From Pseudomonas allokribbensis (lineage in GTDB: Bacteria > Pseudomonadota > Gammaproteobacteria > Pseudomonadales > Pseudomonadaceae), in assembly GCF_014863605.1 (NCBI RefSeq), contig NZ_CP062252.1:1125001-1189000 (forward strand): 64,000 nucleotides of DNA, given 5' to 3'. A program made the translations under genes and the position numbers. Positions 31,298-41,861 of this stretch are shown piece after piece (positions within the stretch are counted from its first letter, which is position 1; each line of letters opens with the position of its first letter). A model generated the notes under the pieces. The model searched no databases. It saw only the letters and a list, made by a program, of their open reading frames with translations, and was not told the origin of the DNA.

Positions 31298-31317
31298 CTC
31301 ACAGGAGACATTGACGT
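31298..31317 (+). repeat. Leader-type direct repeat, copy 1
   Basis: CTCACAGGAGACATTGACGT. The second copy at 31555-31574 differs at one base of 20. Each contains an AGGAG ribosome-site sequence. This copy is followed by GTA instead of a start codon. Confidence 0.7.
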
Positions 31318-31372
31318 AGGCGGAGAATATTCCTCTTTGCGTCACTGAGCAAGCCTGAAGGCACGCCTACCC

Positions 31373-31396
31373 AATAAACTCAATTTTGAGTTTATT
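31373..31396. promoter_or_regulatory. Near-continuous AT-rich palindrome
   Basis: AATAAACTCAA (31373-31383) and its exact complement (31386-31396) are separated by two T. It may be an operator or a tight hairpin in the region between the two copies of the leader repeat. GTAGGCG (31316-31322) and CGCCTAC (31364-31370) pair just upstream, so the first repeat opens a structured stretch. Confidence 0.5.
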
Positions 31397-31554
31397 TGTT
31401 TAAGCGAAGGTTCAGAAACCCGGTTACGATCCGTCCGCTCACATGGCAGTGCAACCATTGAGGTCTGGCCGATCGGCGTAACGGTTTCATGCCCTCTGAC
31501 ACGGAGTTGCTCCCGTGCCGGAATGATTTTTCAGGGGGTATCACAACCGGCCGC

Positions 31555-31574
31555 CTCACAGGAGATATTGACGT
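31555..31574 (+). repeat. Leader-type direct repeat, copy 2
   Basis: CTCACAGGAGATATTGACGT, 19 of 20 bases identical to 31298-31317. Here the AGGAG is followed after 8 nt by GTG 31573, the start of a short reading frame. Confidence 0.7.
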
Positions 31575-31647
31575 GTCTTCCGAAGGCGTACGTGGTCCGG
31601 TAAGCACGCTGGAGGTTTGGCCCCCAACCGGAGGCCAAAACGTATGA
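31573..31647 (+). CDS. Possible 24-codon leader peptide
   Basis: GTG 31573 has AGGAG 8 nt upstream and opens a frame of 24 residues (starts SSEGVRGPVSTLEVW after the start codon, ends GGQNV). Its TGA (31645-31647) overlaps the ATG of the next small frame as ATGA. The same frame is open back to ATG 31489, which has no ribosome site and would give 52 residues. No family recognised. The overlap and ribosome site are the evidence; the frame is short enough to arise by chance. Confidence 0.35.
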   Translation: MSSEGVRGPVSTLEVWPPTGGQNV

Positions 31648-31742
31648 AGCTTTTGCTGCGTACTCTGAGCCTCGTATGGAGGTCGTTCAAAGCGTTTCGC
31701 TTTTACGAGTTCCTGCGAGATCACTTTGATGACCTGATGTAA
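31644..31742 (+). CDS. Small 32-residue protein, unknown
   Basis: ATG 31644 follows GGAGG at 9 nt and encodes 32 residues rich in Leu, Phe, Arg and Asp (begins MKLLLRTLSLVW, ends LRDHFDDLM). The sequence could form an amphipathic helix with a positive middle and acidic end. The stop lies 18 bp before a strong terminator, and the start overlaps the preceding frame by ATGA. Ribosome site, coupling and terminator together make expression likely. A minus-strand 118-codon frame (31392-31748) covers the same DNA but lacks such support. Function unknown. Confidence 0.5.
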   Translation: MKLLLRTLSLVWRSFKAFRFYEFLRDHFDDLM

Positions 31743-31760
31743 GGTCATTGATGTGGGAAA

Positions 31761-31792
31761 ACCGTCTCGGCCTCGGCTGAGGCGGTTTTTTT
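31761..31792 (+). terminator. Intrinsic terminator after the small-protein frame
   Basis: ACCGTCTCGGC (31761-31771) pairs with GCTGAGGCGGT (31776-31786), nine Watson-Crick and two G-U pairs in RNA, then a run of T to 31792. A terminator here implies a transcript through 31300-31760. Confidence 0.85.
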
Positions 31793-31911
31793 TCGAGCCA
31801 TTTTTAGTGCCTTATCAACCTGACTGATCAGTTCCCATCAGCCGGATCCGTAGGCTGCGAACGAATTGCGCGCTAAGCTGCTGATTCACTTTCTGTGCGG
31901 CGGAGCCGAGC

Positions 31912-32847
31912 ATGTCCGAGTTGATTCTGCATCATTACCCGACCTCTCCATTCGCCGAAAAGGCCCGGCTGCTGTTGGGGTTCAAGGGTTTGTCCTGGCG
32001 TTCGGTGCACATCTCGCCGGTGATGCCGAAACCGGACCTGACCGCCCTGACCGGGGGCTACCGCAAGACGCCTGTGCTGCAGATCGGCGCTGACATCTAT
32101 TGCGACACTTCGTTGATTGCCCGCCGCCTCGAGCAGGAGAAGGCCCAGCCTTCGTTCTTCCCGGAAGGTCAGGAGATGATTGCCGCCAGTTTCGCCGCCT
32201 GGGCCGATTCGGTGGTGTTCCAGCATGCGGTGAGCCTGGTGTTTCAGCCGGAGTCGGTAGCGGTGCGTTTCGGCAAGTTGCCGCCGGAAGCGATCAAGGC
32301 GTTTCTGGCCGATCGTGCCGGGCTGTTCAGCGGTGGCAGCGCGACCAGACTGTCGGCCGAGCAGGCCAAACATCAATGGCCGACCATCATGGCGCGCCTG
32401 GAGCAGCAGTTGCAGCGCGAGGACGGAGACTTCCTGTTCGGCGAGCCATCGATTGCCGACTTCGCCATGGCGCATCCGCTGTGGTTCCTCAAGGCTACGC
32501 ACGTTACCGCACCGCTGGTGGATGACTACCCTGCAGTGTCCGCGTGGCTCGGGCGGGTGCTCGGCTTCGGTCACGGTGCAGCCAGCGCCATGAGTTCCGA
32601 AGAAGCGCTGGAGGTTGCGCGCCATTCGACGCCGGCGGCGTTGCCTGATGAGCAGTTTGTCGATCCGAACGGATTTGCAGCGGGTCAGCAGGTCGTGATC
32701 GCGGCTACTGATTACGGCGTTGATCCGGTTGCTGGGGAATTGGTGTTTGCCGGTCGCGAAGAGCTGATCCTGCGCCGTGAAGACGAACGCGGTGGTGTGG
32801 TGCATGTGCACTTCCCGCGTTTCGGTTTCCGTATCGAGAAACGTTGA
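31912..32847 (+). CDS. Glutathione S-transferase family protein
   Basis: GST-like protein of 311 residues. The N-terminal thioredoxin fold is visible (ELILHHYPTSPFAEKARLLLGFKGLSW, cis-Pro region KTPVLQIGADIYCDTSLIARRLE, residues 2-75). The helical GST C-domain follows (residues about 90-225, with DFLFGEPSIADFAMAHPLWFL, the N-capping box). An extra domain of about 85 residues at the C-terminus (from EALEVARHSTPAALPDEQF) is not part of a classical GST. Catalytic Ser/Cys is uncertain; Ser12 is a candidate. Substrate unknown. Confidence 0.88.
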   Translation: MSELILHHYPTSPFAEKARLLLGFKGLSWRSVHISPVMPKPDLTALTGGYRKTPVLQIGADIYCDTSLIARRLEQEKAQPSFFPEGQEMIAASFAAWADSVVFQHAVSLVFQPESVAVRFGKLPPEAIKAFLADRAGLFSGGSATRLSAEQAKHQWPTIMARLEQQLQREDGDFLFGEPSIADFAMAHPLWFLKATHVTAPLVDDYPAVSAWLGRVLGFGHGAASAMSSEEALEVARHSTPAALPDEQFVDPNGFAAGQQVVIAATDYGVDPVAGELVFAGREELILRREDERGGVVHVHFPRFGFRIEKR

Positions 32848-32850
32848 AAC

Positions 32851-32880
32851 AAATGAGGGAGCTCAATGGCTCCCTCGTTC
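32851..32880. terminator. Bidirectional terminator between GST and glutaredoxin genes
   Basis: GAGGGAGC (32855-32862) pairs with GCTCCCTC (32869-32876) in the 31-bp gap between convergent genes; short A- and T-rich flanks on both sides. Confidence 0.75.
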
Positions 32881-33229
32881 ATTTCAGTGCAGCAAGAATT
32901 TCGTCCGGATCAAACCCGCGAATCAACGTGCCATTGACGTCGATCAGCGGAATCCCGCGCCCGCCCAGCGCTTCGTACGCCTTGCGCGCCTCGGCGTCCT
33001 TCTCGATATCGAATTCCTTGAACGCAATCCCTTTCTGATCGAGAAAGCGCTTGGTCTGCTTGCAGTACCCGCACCAGTCCGTGGTGTACAGCACGACCTT
33101 GGCGTTGGCGCGGACCTGCTCCGATGCCATCTGCGACGGGTTGAACACCCGTTCGATCTTGCCCCAGTTCTGATAGACCACGACCACCAGCAGAACCAGT
33201 GCGACCTTTTTCAGCACATTGCCGAGCAT
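32879..33229 (-). CDS. Membrane-anchored glutaredoxin family protein
   Basis: 116 residues. An N-terminal hydrophobic anchor (VLKKVALVLLVVVVYQNW, residues 5-22) leads to a glutaredoxin fold with active site CGYC in TTDWCGYCKQTKRFLDQKGI (residues about 48-67), the conserved cis-Pro of GIPLIDVNG and a Gly-Phe near the end. The product is probably inner-membrane bound with the redox domain in the periplasm or cytoplasm (orientation unsettled). Its ATG overlaps the yejK stop (TGATG), so it is translated after yejK. Confidence 0.9.
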   Translation of the reverse strand: MLGNVLKKVALVLLVVVVYQNWGKIERVFNPSQMASEQVRANAKVVLYTTDWCGYCKQTKRFLDQKGIAFKEFDIEKDAEARKAYEALGGRGIPLIDVNGTLIRGFDPDEILAALK

Positions 33230-34233
33230 CAGTTGCGGCGCTTCAACTGATCGGTGAGCGAGGTTGGCAGGCCTTTGATGACCAGCGTGCCAGCTTCTTC
33301 GTCGTATTCGATCTTCGAGCCCAGCAGGTGCGCCTCGAAGCTGATCGACAGGCCTTCGGCGCGGCCGGTGAAGCGCCGGAACTGGTTGAGCGTGCGCTTA
33401 TCCGCCGGGATCTCCGGCGACAGGCCGTAATCCTTGTTGCGGATGTGGTCGTAGAAGGCCTTCGGGCGTTCTTCGTCGATCAGCTCCGAGAGTTCTTCCA
33501 GGCCCATCGGCTCGCCGAGCTTGGCCTGGCTGCTGGCGTAGTCGACCAGGGTCTTGGTCTTCTCGCGGGCGGAATCTTCCGGCAGATCTTCGCTCTCGAC
33601 GAAGTCGCTGAAAGCCTTGAGCAGCGTGCGGGTCTCGCCCGGGCCGTCGACGCCTTCCTGGCAGCCGATGAAGTCGCGGAAGTATTCCGAGACCTTCTTG
33701 CCGTTCTTGCCCTTGATGAACGAAATGTACTGCTTGGACTGCTTGTTGTTCTGCCACTCGGAGACGTTGATCCGAGCCGCCAGGTGCAGTTGACCGAGGT
33801 CGAGGTGGCGCGACGGGGTCACGTCCAGTTGATCGGTCACGGCCACGCCTTCACTGTGGTGTAGCAGGGCGATGGCCAGGTAATCGGTCATACCTTGCTG
33901 GTAGTGGGCGAATAGTACGTGGCCGCCGACGGAGAGGTTCGACTCTTCCATCAGTTTTTGCAGATGCTCGACCGCCACTTTGCTGAACGCGGTGAAGTCC
34001 TTGCCGCCTTCCATGTATTCCTTCAGCCAGCCGCTGAACGGAAACGCACCGGACTCCGGATGAAACAACCCCCAGGCTTTGCCCTGTTTGGCGTTATAGC
34101 TCTCGTTGAGGTCGGCGAGCATATTCTCGATGGCGGCGGATTCAGCCAGTTCAGAGTCACGGGCGTGCAGAACGGCGGGGGTGCCATCGGGTTTTTTGTC
34201 GATCAGGTGGACGATGCAATGACGGATCGGCAT
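33229..34233 (-). CDS. yejK: Nucleoid-associated protein YejK
   Basis: 37-kDa nucleoid-associated protein of the YejK/NdpA family; function poorly defined but found bound to nucleoids. ATG 34233 ([17 protein letters not shown]) is the usual start; the upstream 23 codons in frame are not family-like. Blocks [40 protein letters not shown] and the C-terminal [28 protein letters not shown] are characteristic. 334 residues. It precedes the glutaredoxin gene with overlapping stop/start. Confidence 0.95.
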   Translation of the reverse strand: MPIRHCIVHLIDKKPDGTPAVLHARDSELAESAAIENMLADLNESYNAKQGKAWGLFHPESGAFPFSGWLKEYMEGGKDFTAFSKVAVEHLQKLMEESNLSVGGHVLFAHYQQGMTDYLAIALLHHSEGVAVTDQLDVTPSRHLDLGQLHLAARINVSEWQNNKQSKQYISFIKGKNGKKVSEYFRDFIGCQEGVDGPGETRTLLKAFSDFVESEDLPEDSAREKTKTLVDYASSQAKLGEPMGLEELSELIDEERPKAFYDHIRNKDYGLSPEIPADKRTLNQFRRFTGRAEGLSISFEAHLLGSKIEYDEEAGTLVIKGLPTSLTDQLKRRN

Positions 34234-34629
34234 GGGCTTCTCGGCAAGTGGAAGGGAGGAGGGCGGGCTCCCCCGAAAAAGCGCCCAGTGTACCGCAACC
34301 ACTGGTTTTGGCGCGGGCTGAAGGGCAATTCGGGGTCATGGGGTGGCGCTTATGCATTTATTTACCGATTTAGCGCAATAAACCTGACCATTTGGCTAGC
34401 TAGAGGCGGATATTTCCTTGTCTCTGTGCTAGTTTTGCCCGGTCTTACGCGTAGTCACTGCGTTAAGCGTGCATTCAGCATTTGTCAGGTCGAACCAAAC
34501 CCTGATTTCGGCATCTATAACCCCGACTCGTCGTGGTTATCGCCGAGGGTGCCAGATCCAGAAGATCGGGCTCGATGGCTGACACTGCACTCTGCAATCC
34601 ATATGAATTTGATAGGGAAGGAACACTAC
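34234..34629. other. Divergent intergenic region yejK / HU gene
   Basis: About 396 bp between divergent yejK and the HU gene; both promoters must lie here. It is more AT-rich from 34330 on. The plus-strand frame that runs through is an extension of the HU frame without coding character. GGAAGG (34617-34622) precedes the HU ATG by 7 nt. No clear -35/-10 pair is claimed. Confidence 0.5.
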
Positions 34630-34911
34630 ATGGCTCTTACTAAAGACCAACTGATCGCCGACATCGCTGAAGCTATCGACGCGCCGAAAACCACCGCGCG
34701 TAACGCTCTGGACCAACTGGGCCAAATCGTTGCTGATCAGCTGGAAAACGGCGGCGAAATCACCTTGCCAGGTATCGGCAAGCTGAAAGTGACCGAGCGT
34801 CCTGCCCGCACTGGCCGTAACCCATCGACTGGCGCTGCCATCGAAATCCCTGCCAAGAAAGTGATCAAGCTGGTTGTGGCCAAAGGCCTGACCGACGCTG
34901 TGAACAAGTAA
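34630..34911 (+). CDS. HU-family DNA-binding protein
   Basis: Histone-like dimeric protein that bends DNA. 93 residues: helical N-terminus (MALTKDQLIADIAEAIDAPKTTARNALDQL), then GGEITLPGIGKLKVTERPARTGRNPSTGAAIEIPAKKV, where the flexible arm carries the conserved RNPxTG and the intercalating Pro. Single gene with its own terminator. Pseudomonads carry several HU paralogues (HupA, HupB, HupN); which one this is cannot be decided from the sequence alone, although the text is close to the HupN type from memory. Confidence 0.95.
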   Translation: MALTKDQLIADIAEAIDAPKTTARNALDQLGQIVADQLENGGEITLPGIGKLKVTERPARTGRNPSTGAAIEIPAKKVIKLVVAKGLTDAVNK

Positions 34912-34922
34912 GACGCAGCGAT

Positions 34923-34963
34923 AAAAAAACCGTGCGCCGGAGTGATCCGGGCACGGTTTTTTT
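34923..34963 (+). terminator. Intrinsic terminator after the HU gene
   Basis: AAAACCGTGC (34926-34935) pairs with GCACGGTTTT (34951-34960); an inner CCGG/CCGG pair extends the stem and T-residues follow. An A-run upstream may allow use by rlmF in the other direction. Confidence 0.9.
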
Positions 34964-35034
34964 GTGCCTGCCGATTGTGTTTCAGCAGTAGTGGCGGCTG
35001 CTTTGCGATCAAGCGCCGCCCCGGTTGAAACGTA

Positions 35035-36057
35035 TTACTTGCGAACCCAGCGTTCGCGACGCCAGATCTGCTGCTCGGACTTGGTCTGGAAGGTCCAGGC
35101 GACGAAGCGGCTCTGCTTCTGGCCTTGGGACATTTCCACTACCTGGCTTTCCAGCGCGCCGACCTTTTTCAGCGCGGTTTCGATGGCGGGCAGGTTCGAG
35201 GCTTTCGAGACCAGGGTGCTGAACCACAATACCTTGTGCGCAAAGTTCGCACTTTCGGCGATCAGTTGCGTCACGAAGCGCGCTTCGCCGCCTTCACACC
35301 ACAGTTCGGCCGATTGACCGCCAAAGTTCAGCACCGGCAATTTGCGTTTCGGATCGGCCTTGCCGAGGGCGCGCCACTTACGCTCGCTGCCCTTGGTGGC
35401 CTCTTCCATCGACGCGTGGAACGGCGGGTTGCACATGGTCAGGTCAAAACGCTCGCCGGGCTCCAGCAGGCCGATCAGGATGTGCTTGCGGTTCTCCTGC
35501 TGGCGCAACTTGATGACCTTGTTCAGGTCGTTGGACTGGACGATGGCTGTTGCGGCAGCCACGGCCGTCGGGTCGATTTCCGAGCCCAGGAAGTGCCAGC
35601 GGTATTCGCTGTTACCGATCAGCGGATACACGCAGTTGGCGCCCATGCCGATGTCCAGCACGTTGACGATGGCGCCGCGTGGAACCACGCCGTCGTTGTT
35701 GCTGGCCAGCAGGTCAGCCAGGAAGTGCACGTAATCGGCACGACCCGGTACTGGCGGGCAAAGGTAATCGGCCGGGATATCCCAATGCTGGATGCCGTAG
35801 AACGACTTGAGCAACGCCCGGTTGAACACGCGCACCGCGTCCGGGCTGGCGAAGTCGATGCTTTCCTTGCCGTACGGGTTGGTGATCACGAACTTCGCCA
35901 GCTCCGGCGTAGTTTTGATCAACGCCGGGAAGTCGTAACGACCCTGATGGCGATTGCGCGGGTGCAGGCTGGCCTCTTTGCGCGGCTCCACGGGCTTGGC
36001 CGGGGTAGCGGAGTCAGGCTTCTTGCGCGCGGGGCGAGGTGTGCGGGGGGCGTTCAT
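35035..36057 (-). CDS. rlmF: 23S rRNA (adenine-1618-N6)-methyltransferase RlmF
   Basis: SAM-dependent methylation of A1618 in 23S rRNA. Residues 1-45 are Pro/Lys/Arg-rich. The Rossmann motif I is [16 protein letters not shown] (about residue 135) and the N6-adenine catalytic motif is CNPPFHAS (about residue 215). [17 protein letters not shown] and [21 protein letters not shown] are family hallmarks. ATG 36057 ([12 protein letters not shown]) is chosen; a TTG at 36093 would add 12 residues. 340 residues. Single gene; its closest neighbour is the valS terminator. Confidence 0.95.
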   Translation of the reverse strand: MNAPRTPRPARKKPDSATPAKPVEPRKEASLHPRNRHQGRYDFPALIKTTPELAKFVITNPYGKESIDFASPDAVRVFNRALLKSFYGIQHWDIPADYLCPPVPGRADYVHFLADLLASNNDGVVPRGAIVNVLDIGMGANCVYPLIGNSEYRWHFLGSEIDPTAVAAATAIVQSNDLNKVIKLRQQENRKHILIGLLEPGERFDLTMCNPPFHASMEEATKGSERKWRALGKADPKRKLPVLNFGGQSAELWCEGGEARFVTQLIAESANFAHKVLWFSTLVSKASNLPAIETALKKVGALESQVVEMSQGQKQSRFVAWTFQTKSEQQIWRRERWVRK

Positions 36058-36142
36058 GGGCGTGGTCGATTCGGGTATGGCTGAAAGTGGCAACTATTGT
36101 CCCACAGGGAACCGGGTTGTAGGCCGGAAAAGTGCCGGGCAC

Positions 36143-36173
36143 AAAAAAGGGAGGCCGCATGGCCTCCCTTTTT
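36143..36173. terminator. Terminator after valS
   Basis: AAAAAGGGAGGCC (36144-36156) pairs exactly with GGCCTCCCTTTTT (36161-36173) around GCAT; A and T runs make it work in both directions, chiefly for valS on the minus strand. Confidence 0.9.
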
Positions 36174-36188
36174 CAGTGCGATTTGCCG

Positions 36189-39035
36189 TTACAGGCTGGC
36201 GATCCGCGCGTGCTGCTCGGCCAGTTTGCCCAAGGCCTGTTCGGCCTCGGCCAGCTTGGCGCGTTCCTTCTCGATGACTTCGGCCGGAGCCTTGTCAACG
36301 AAACCGGCGTTGGACAGCTTGCCGCCGACACGCTGGACTTCGCCCTGCAGACGCAGGATTTCCTTGTCCAGGCGCGCCAGTTCGGCGTTCTTGTCGATCA
36401 GACCGGCCATCGGCACCAGCACTTCCATCTCGCCAACCAGTGCGGTGGCGGACAGTGGCGCTTCTTCGCCGGCCGCCAGTACGGTGATCGATTCCAGACG
36501 CGCCAGCTTTTTCAGCAGCGCTTCGTTCTCGGTCAGGCGGCGCTGGTCTTCAGCGGTGACGTTTTTCAGGTAGATCGGCAGCGGTTTGCCCGGGCCGATG
36601 TTCATTTCGCCACGGATATTGCGCGTGCCGAGCATCAGGCCCTTGAGCCATTCGATGTCGTCTTCGGCTGCCGGATCGATGCGCTCTTCGTTGGCCACCG
36701 GCCAGGCTTGCAGCATGATCGTCTTGCCCTGAATGCCGGCCAGCGGCGCGATGCGCTGCCAGATTTCTTCAGTGATGAACGGCATGAACGGATGCGCCAG
36801 GCGCAGCGCCACTTCCAGTACGCGAACCAGCGTGCGGCGAGTGCCGCGCTGACGCTCGACCGGCGCGTTTTCGTCCCACAGCACTGGCTTGGACAATTCC
36901 AGGTACCAGTCGCAGTACTGGTTCCAGATGAACTCGTATAGCGCTTGTGCCGCCAGGTCGAAACGGAACTGATCCAGTTGGCGGGTCACTTCGGCTTCGG
37001 TGCGTTGCAGTTGCGAGATGATCCAGCGATCCGCCAGCGACAGCTCGTAAGCTTCGCCGTTCTGGCCGCAGTCTTCGCCCTTGTCCAGAACATAGCGCGC
37101 AGCGTTCCAGATCTTGTTGCAGAAGTTGCGATAGCCTTCGACGCGGCCCATGTCGAACTTGATGTCGCGACCGGTGGACGCCAGCGAGCAGAAAGTGAAG
37201 CGCAGGGCGTCGGTGCCGTAGCTGGCGATGCCGTCGGCGAACTCGTCGCGGGTTTGCTTCTCGATCTTCTTCGCCAGTTTTGGCTGCATCAGACCGGAGG
37301 TGCGTTTCTGCACCAGGGTTTCGAGCTCGATACCGTCGATGATGTCCAGCGGGTCCAGGACGTTGCCCTTGGATTTGGACATCTTCTGGCCCTGGCCATC
37401 ACGCACCAGGCCGTGCACGTAAACGGTCTTGAACGGAACCTGCGGCGTGCCGTCCTCGTTCTTGATCAGGTGCATGGTCAGCATGATCATCCGGGCGACC
37501 CAGAAGAAAATGATGTCGAAACCGGTGACCAGAACGTCGGTGGAGTGGAATTTCTTCAAGAACTCGGTCTTTTCCGGCCAGCCCAGGGTGGAGAAGGTCC
37601 ACAGGCCCGAACTGAACCAGGTGTCGAGAACGTCGTTGTCTTGTTGCAGCGCAACGTCCGGGCCGAGGTTGTGCTTGGCACGCACTTCGGCTTCGTCGCG
37701 ACCGACGTAGACCTTGCCCGACTCGTCGTACCAGGCCGGAATCCGGTGGCCCCACCACAGCTGACGGCTGATGCACCAGTCCTGGATGTCGCGCATCCAC
37801 GAGAAGTACATGTTTTCGTACTGCTTCGGCACGAACTGGATACGGCCGTCTTCAACGGCAGCAATCGCAGGCTCGGCCAGCGGCTTGGTGGACACGTACC
37901 ACTGGTCGGTCAGCCACGGCTCGATGACGGTGCCGGAGCGGTCGCCTTTCGGCACTTTCAGGTTGTGGTCGTCGACGCTGACCAGCAGGCCGGCGGCGTC
38001 GAACGCAGCCACGATCTGCTTGCGCGCTTCGAAACGCTCGAGACCGGCGTACTCGGCCGGAATCTTGCCGTCGATGCTGTCGTTCAGCGTGCCGTCGAGG
38101 TTGAACACCTGCGCTGCCGGCAGCACGTTGGCGTTCTTGTCGAAGATGTTCAGCAGCGGCAGGTTGTGGCGCTTGCCGACTTCGTAGTCGTTGAAATCGT
38201 GGGCCGGGGTGATTTTCACGCAGCCGGTGCCGAATTCAGGGTCGCAGTAATCGTCGGCGATGATCGGAATGCGGCGGCCGACCAGCGGCAGCTCGACGAA
38301 TTTGCCGATCAGGGCTTTGTAGCGCTCGTCGTTCGGGTTCACCGCGACGGCGGAGTCGCCGAGCATGGTTTCCGGACGGGTGGTCGCGACGATCAGGAAA
38401 TCGTTGCCTTCAGCAGTTTTTGCGCCGTCGGCCAGCGGGTATTTCAAGTTCCACAGGAAACCTTTCTCGTCGTGGTTTTCCACTTCGAGGTCGGAAATCG
38501 CCGTGTGCAGCTTGGTGTCCCAGTTGACCAGGCGCTTGCCGCGATAGATCAGACCGTCTTCGTGCAGGCGCACGAATGCTTCTTTAACGGCTTCAGAGAG
38601 GCCGTCGTCCATGGTGAAACGTTCGCGGCTCCAGTCCACGGACGAGCCGAGGCGGCGGATCTGACGGCTGATGTTGCCGCCGGACTGTTCCTTCCACTCC
38701 CAGACTTTCTCGAGGAATTTTTCGCGGCCCAGATCGTGGCGATTCTGGCCCTGGGCTTCGAGTTGACGCTCCACCAGCATCTGCGTGGCGATACCGGCGT
38801 GGTCGGTGCCCGGTTGCCACAGGGTGTTGCGACCCTGCATGCGGCGGAAACGGATCAGGGCGTCCATGATCGCGTTGTTGAAACCGTGACCCATGTGCAG
38901 GCTGCCGGTGACGTTCGGCGGCGGGATCATGATGGTGTAGGAGTCGCCCGCGCCTTGCGGGGCGAAGTAGTTCTCGGACTCCCAGGTGTTGTACCAGGAA
39001 GTTTCAATGGCGTGCGGCTGGTAGGTCTTATCCAT
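36189..39035 (-). CDS. valS: Valyl-tRNA synthetase
   Basis: Class Ia aminoacyl-tRNA synthetase for valine. 948 residues: HIGH motif as GSLHMGHGF in [15 protein letters not shown] near residue 43, editing CP1 domain with [15 protein letters not shown] (about residue 220), KMSKS in [14 protein letters not shown] (about residue 555), anticodon-binding domain, and the C-terminal coiled coil ([25 protein letters not shown]). Full length. Downstream member of the minus-strand run holC-hypothetical-valS, though a hairpin at 39136-39163 separates it from the hypothetical gene. Confidence 0.98.
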   Translation of the reverse strand: MDKTYQPHAIETSWYNTWESENYFAPQGAGDSYTIMIPPPNVTGSLHMGHGFNNAIMDALIRFRRMQGRNTLWQPGTDHAGIATQMLVERQLEAQGQNRHDLGREKFLEKVWEWKEQSGGNISRQIRRLGSSVDWSRERFTMDDGLSEAVKEAFVRLHEDGLIYRGKRLVNWDTKLHTAISDLEVENHDEKGFLWNLKYPLADGAKTAEGNDFLIVATTRPETMLGDSAVAVNPNDERYKALIGKFVELPLVGRRIPIIADDYCDPEFGTGCVKITPAHDFNDYEVGKRHNLPLLNIFDKNANVLPAAQVFNLDGTLNDSIDGKIPAEYAGLERFEARKQIVAAFDAAGLLVSVDDHNLKVPKGDRSGTVIEPWLTDQWYVSTKPLAEPAIAAVEDGRIQFVPKQYENMYFSWMRDIQDWCISRQLWWGHRIPAWYDESGKVYVGRDEAEVRAKHNLGPDVALQQDNDVLDTWFSSGLWTFSTLGWPEKTEFLKKFHSTDVLVTGFDIIFFWVARMIMLTMHLIKNEDGTPQVPFKTVYVHGLVRDGQGQKMSKSKGNVLDPLDIIDGIELETLVQKRTSGLMQPKLAKKIEKQTRDEFADGIASYGTDALRFTFCSLASTGRDIKFDMGRVEGYRNFCNKIWNAARYVLDKGEDCGQNGEAYELSLADRWIISQLQRTEAEVTRQLDQFRFDLAAQALYEFIWNQYCDWYLELSKPVLWDENAPVERQRGTRRTLVRVLEVALRLAHPFMPFITEEIWQRIAPLAGIQGKTIMLQAWPVANEERIDPAAEDDIEWLKGLMLGTRNIRGEMNIGPGKPLPIYLKNVTAEDQRRLTENEALLKKLARLESITVLAAGEEAPLSATALVGEMEVLVPMAGLIDKNAELARLDKEILRLQGEVQRVGGKLSNAGFVDKAPAEVIEKERAKLAEAEQALGKLAEQHARIASL

Positions 39036-39135
39036 GCGCGGCGGGACCCTATTGGCATTTATTCAGGAAAAGCCGGGAAGTATAGCGGGGCATGGGGCGC
39101 AGGGCGAGCGGGGCGGGCCGGGTGGGGATCTAAAA

Positions 39136-39163
39136 GTGGGAGCAACCGTGCGACGGCTCCCAC
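39136..39163. terminator. Stem-loop between the hypothetical gene and valS
   Basis: GTGGGAGC (39136-39143) pairs with GCTCCCAC (39156-39163); on the minus strand TTTTAGAT follows. A modest terminator, or a half of a REP-type element, whose GTGGGAGC arm resembles the repeats after era and pdxJ. Confidence 0.5.
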
Positions 39164-39169
39164 CGTCGA

Positions 39170-39565
39170 TTATTCGTACTGGCTCAGAAGCCGTTCCATC
39201 CGTGCCTCGAGGCGACGTTTGATTTCGGTTTCGATGTGCGGGGCGAAGTCATCGATCACGTCTTGCATGATCAGTTGCGCAGCGGCGCGCAGTTCGCTGT
39301 CCAGGTGCAGCAGCGCGTCGGGGCCTTTGTCCACAGGTGCGACGGGCGCGGTGGCGGGTTTCGCGACGGTAGCGGGTGGCGGTTCGACGGCGGGTGGCTC
39401 AGTGGCGACCGAGTCGAACAGCATCGGAATCTGTTCCTGTTCGCCATCATCGACCGTATCGGTCAAAAGCGGCGGTTGCAGGTTGTCATCGCCCAGCAAC
39501 TGGCGGATCGACTCGAGGTCATCCAGCAAGTGCGCGGGTTTTTGCAGCGGTTTTGGAGTGTCCAT
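39170..39565 (-). CDS. Hypothetical protein between holC and valS
   Basis: 131 residues, function unknown. The N-terminus (MDTPKPLQKPAHLLDDLESIRQLLGDDN) is helical, the middle is a low-complexity Pro/Ala/Thr linker (residues about 55-85), and the C-terminus (DALLHLDSELRAAAQLIMQDVIDDFAPHIETEIKRRLEARMERLL) is a long amphipathic, coiled-coil-like helix. It starts 8 bp after holC and appears co-transcribed; the same gene pair occurs in other pseudomonads from memory. A link to polymerase III chi or to valS is only positional. Confidence 0.85.
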   Translation of the reverse strand: MDTPKPLQKPAHLLDDLESIRQLLGDDNLQPPLLTDTVDDGEQEQIPMLFDSVATEPPAVEPPPATVAKPATAPVAPVDKGPDALLHLDSELRAAAQLIMQDVIDDFAPHIETEIKRRLEARMERLLSQYE

Positions 39566-39573
39566 CGGCGTAC

Positions 39574-40002
39574 TCAGAGTCGCTGTAAACGGTGGTCTTG
39601 CAGAGGATAGCCCTGTTCCCGGTAGAAACGGAAACTCTCCCGCGCAGCCGCACGGATCGCCGGATCTTCCACCACCACTTCCGCCACTCGGGCGAATTTG
39701 TTGGCGAAGGCCGGGACTTTCAGGTCGAGGTTGACCAGCAAGTCCTGATGCTGGCCGCAGTCATCGCCCAATCCAAGCACGATCAAACCTTCCGGTTCGC
39801 TCTCGGCCGGGCCATGGGGCACGAAGGTTTCGCCCTTGAACGCCCACAGTCGCGCATCGAGGTCTTCGCGTTGGGCGGCATCGCTGCAATGCAGGTAGAT
39901 GCGGTGGCCCATGCGCCAGGCTTTCTCGGTGAGCTTGCAGGCAAAATCCAGACGCGCCGAAGGATCGGCACTGGGCAGGATGTAGAAGTCGACTTTGGTC
40001 AT
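39574..40002 (-). CDS. holC: DNA polymerase III subunit chi HolC
   Basis: Chi subunit of the clamp-loader, which binds SSB. 142 residues from ATG 40002 (MTKVDFYILPSAD); the upstream 11 codons are not family-like. Family text: LDFACKLTEKAWRMGHRIYLHCSDAAQREDLDARLWAFKGETFVPHGP and the C-terminal FRFYREQGYPLQDHRLQRL. Lies between pepA and the hypothetical gene. Confidence 0.95.
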   Translation of the reverse strand: MTKVDFYILPSADPSARLDFACKLTEKAWRMGHRIYLHCSDAAQREDLDARLWAFKGETFVPHGPAESEPEGLIVLGLGDDCGQHQDLLVNLDLKVPAFANKFARVAEVVVEDPAIRAAARESFRFYREQGYPLQDHRLQRL

Positions 40003-40020
40003 TGCGGTTCCTGAGCTGAA

Positions 40021-40048
40021 AGCGGCGCCCCTCAAGAGAGGCGCCGCT
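40021..40048. terminator. GC-rich stem-loop between pepA and holC
   Basis: AGCGGCGCC (40021-40029) pairs exactly with GGCGCCGCT (40040-40048) just after the pepA stop. No T-run, so it may be a partial terminator or an mRNA-protecting stem. Confidence 0.5.
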
Positions 40049-40062
40049 CGCAGTCATCGGTT

Positions 40063-41757
<1,695 letters not shown>

Positions 41758-41861
41758 TCACAGGATAATGCCGCATCTTTTTTCGACGGCTCTGCCTGGC
41801 GGGCCTGTCGATACGTTTGCTTGTTTGGCCGCCTTAGCCTGACAACCCTGGAGTGTCTGGT

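Noticed and set aside
31392..31748. 118-codon minus-strand frame in the micro-ORF region
   Set aside because: No family and no clear ribosome site; the plus-strand elements (two SD sequences, ATGA overlap, terminator) explain the region better. It remains possible.
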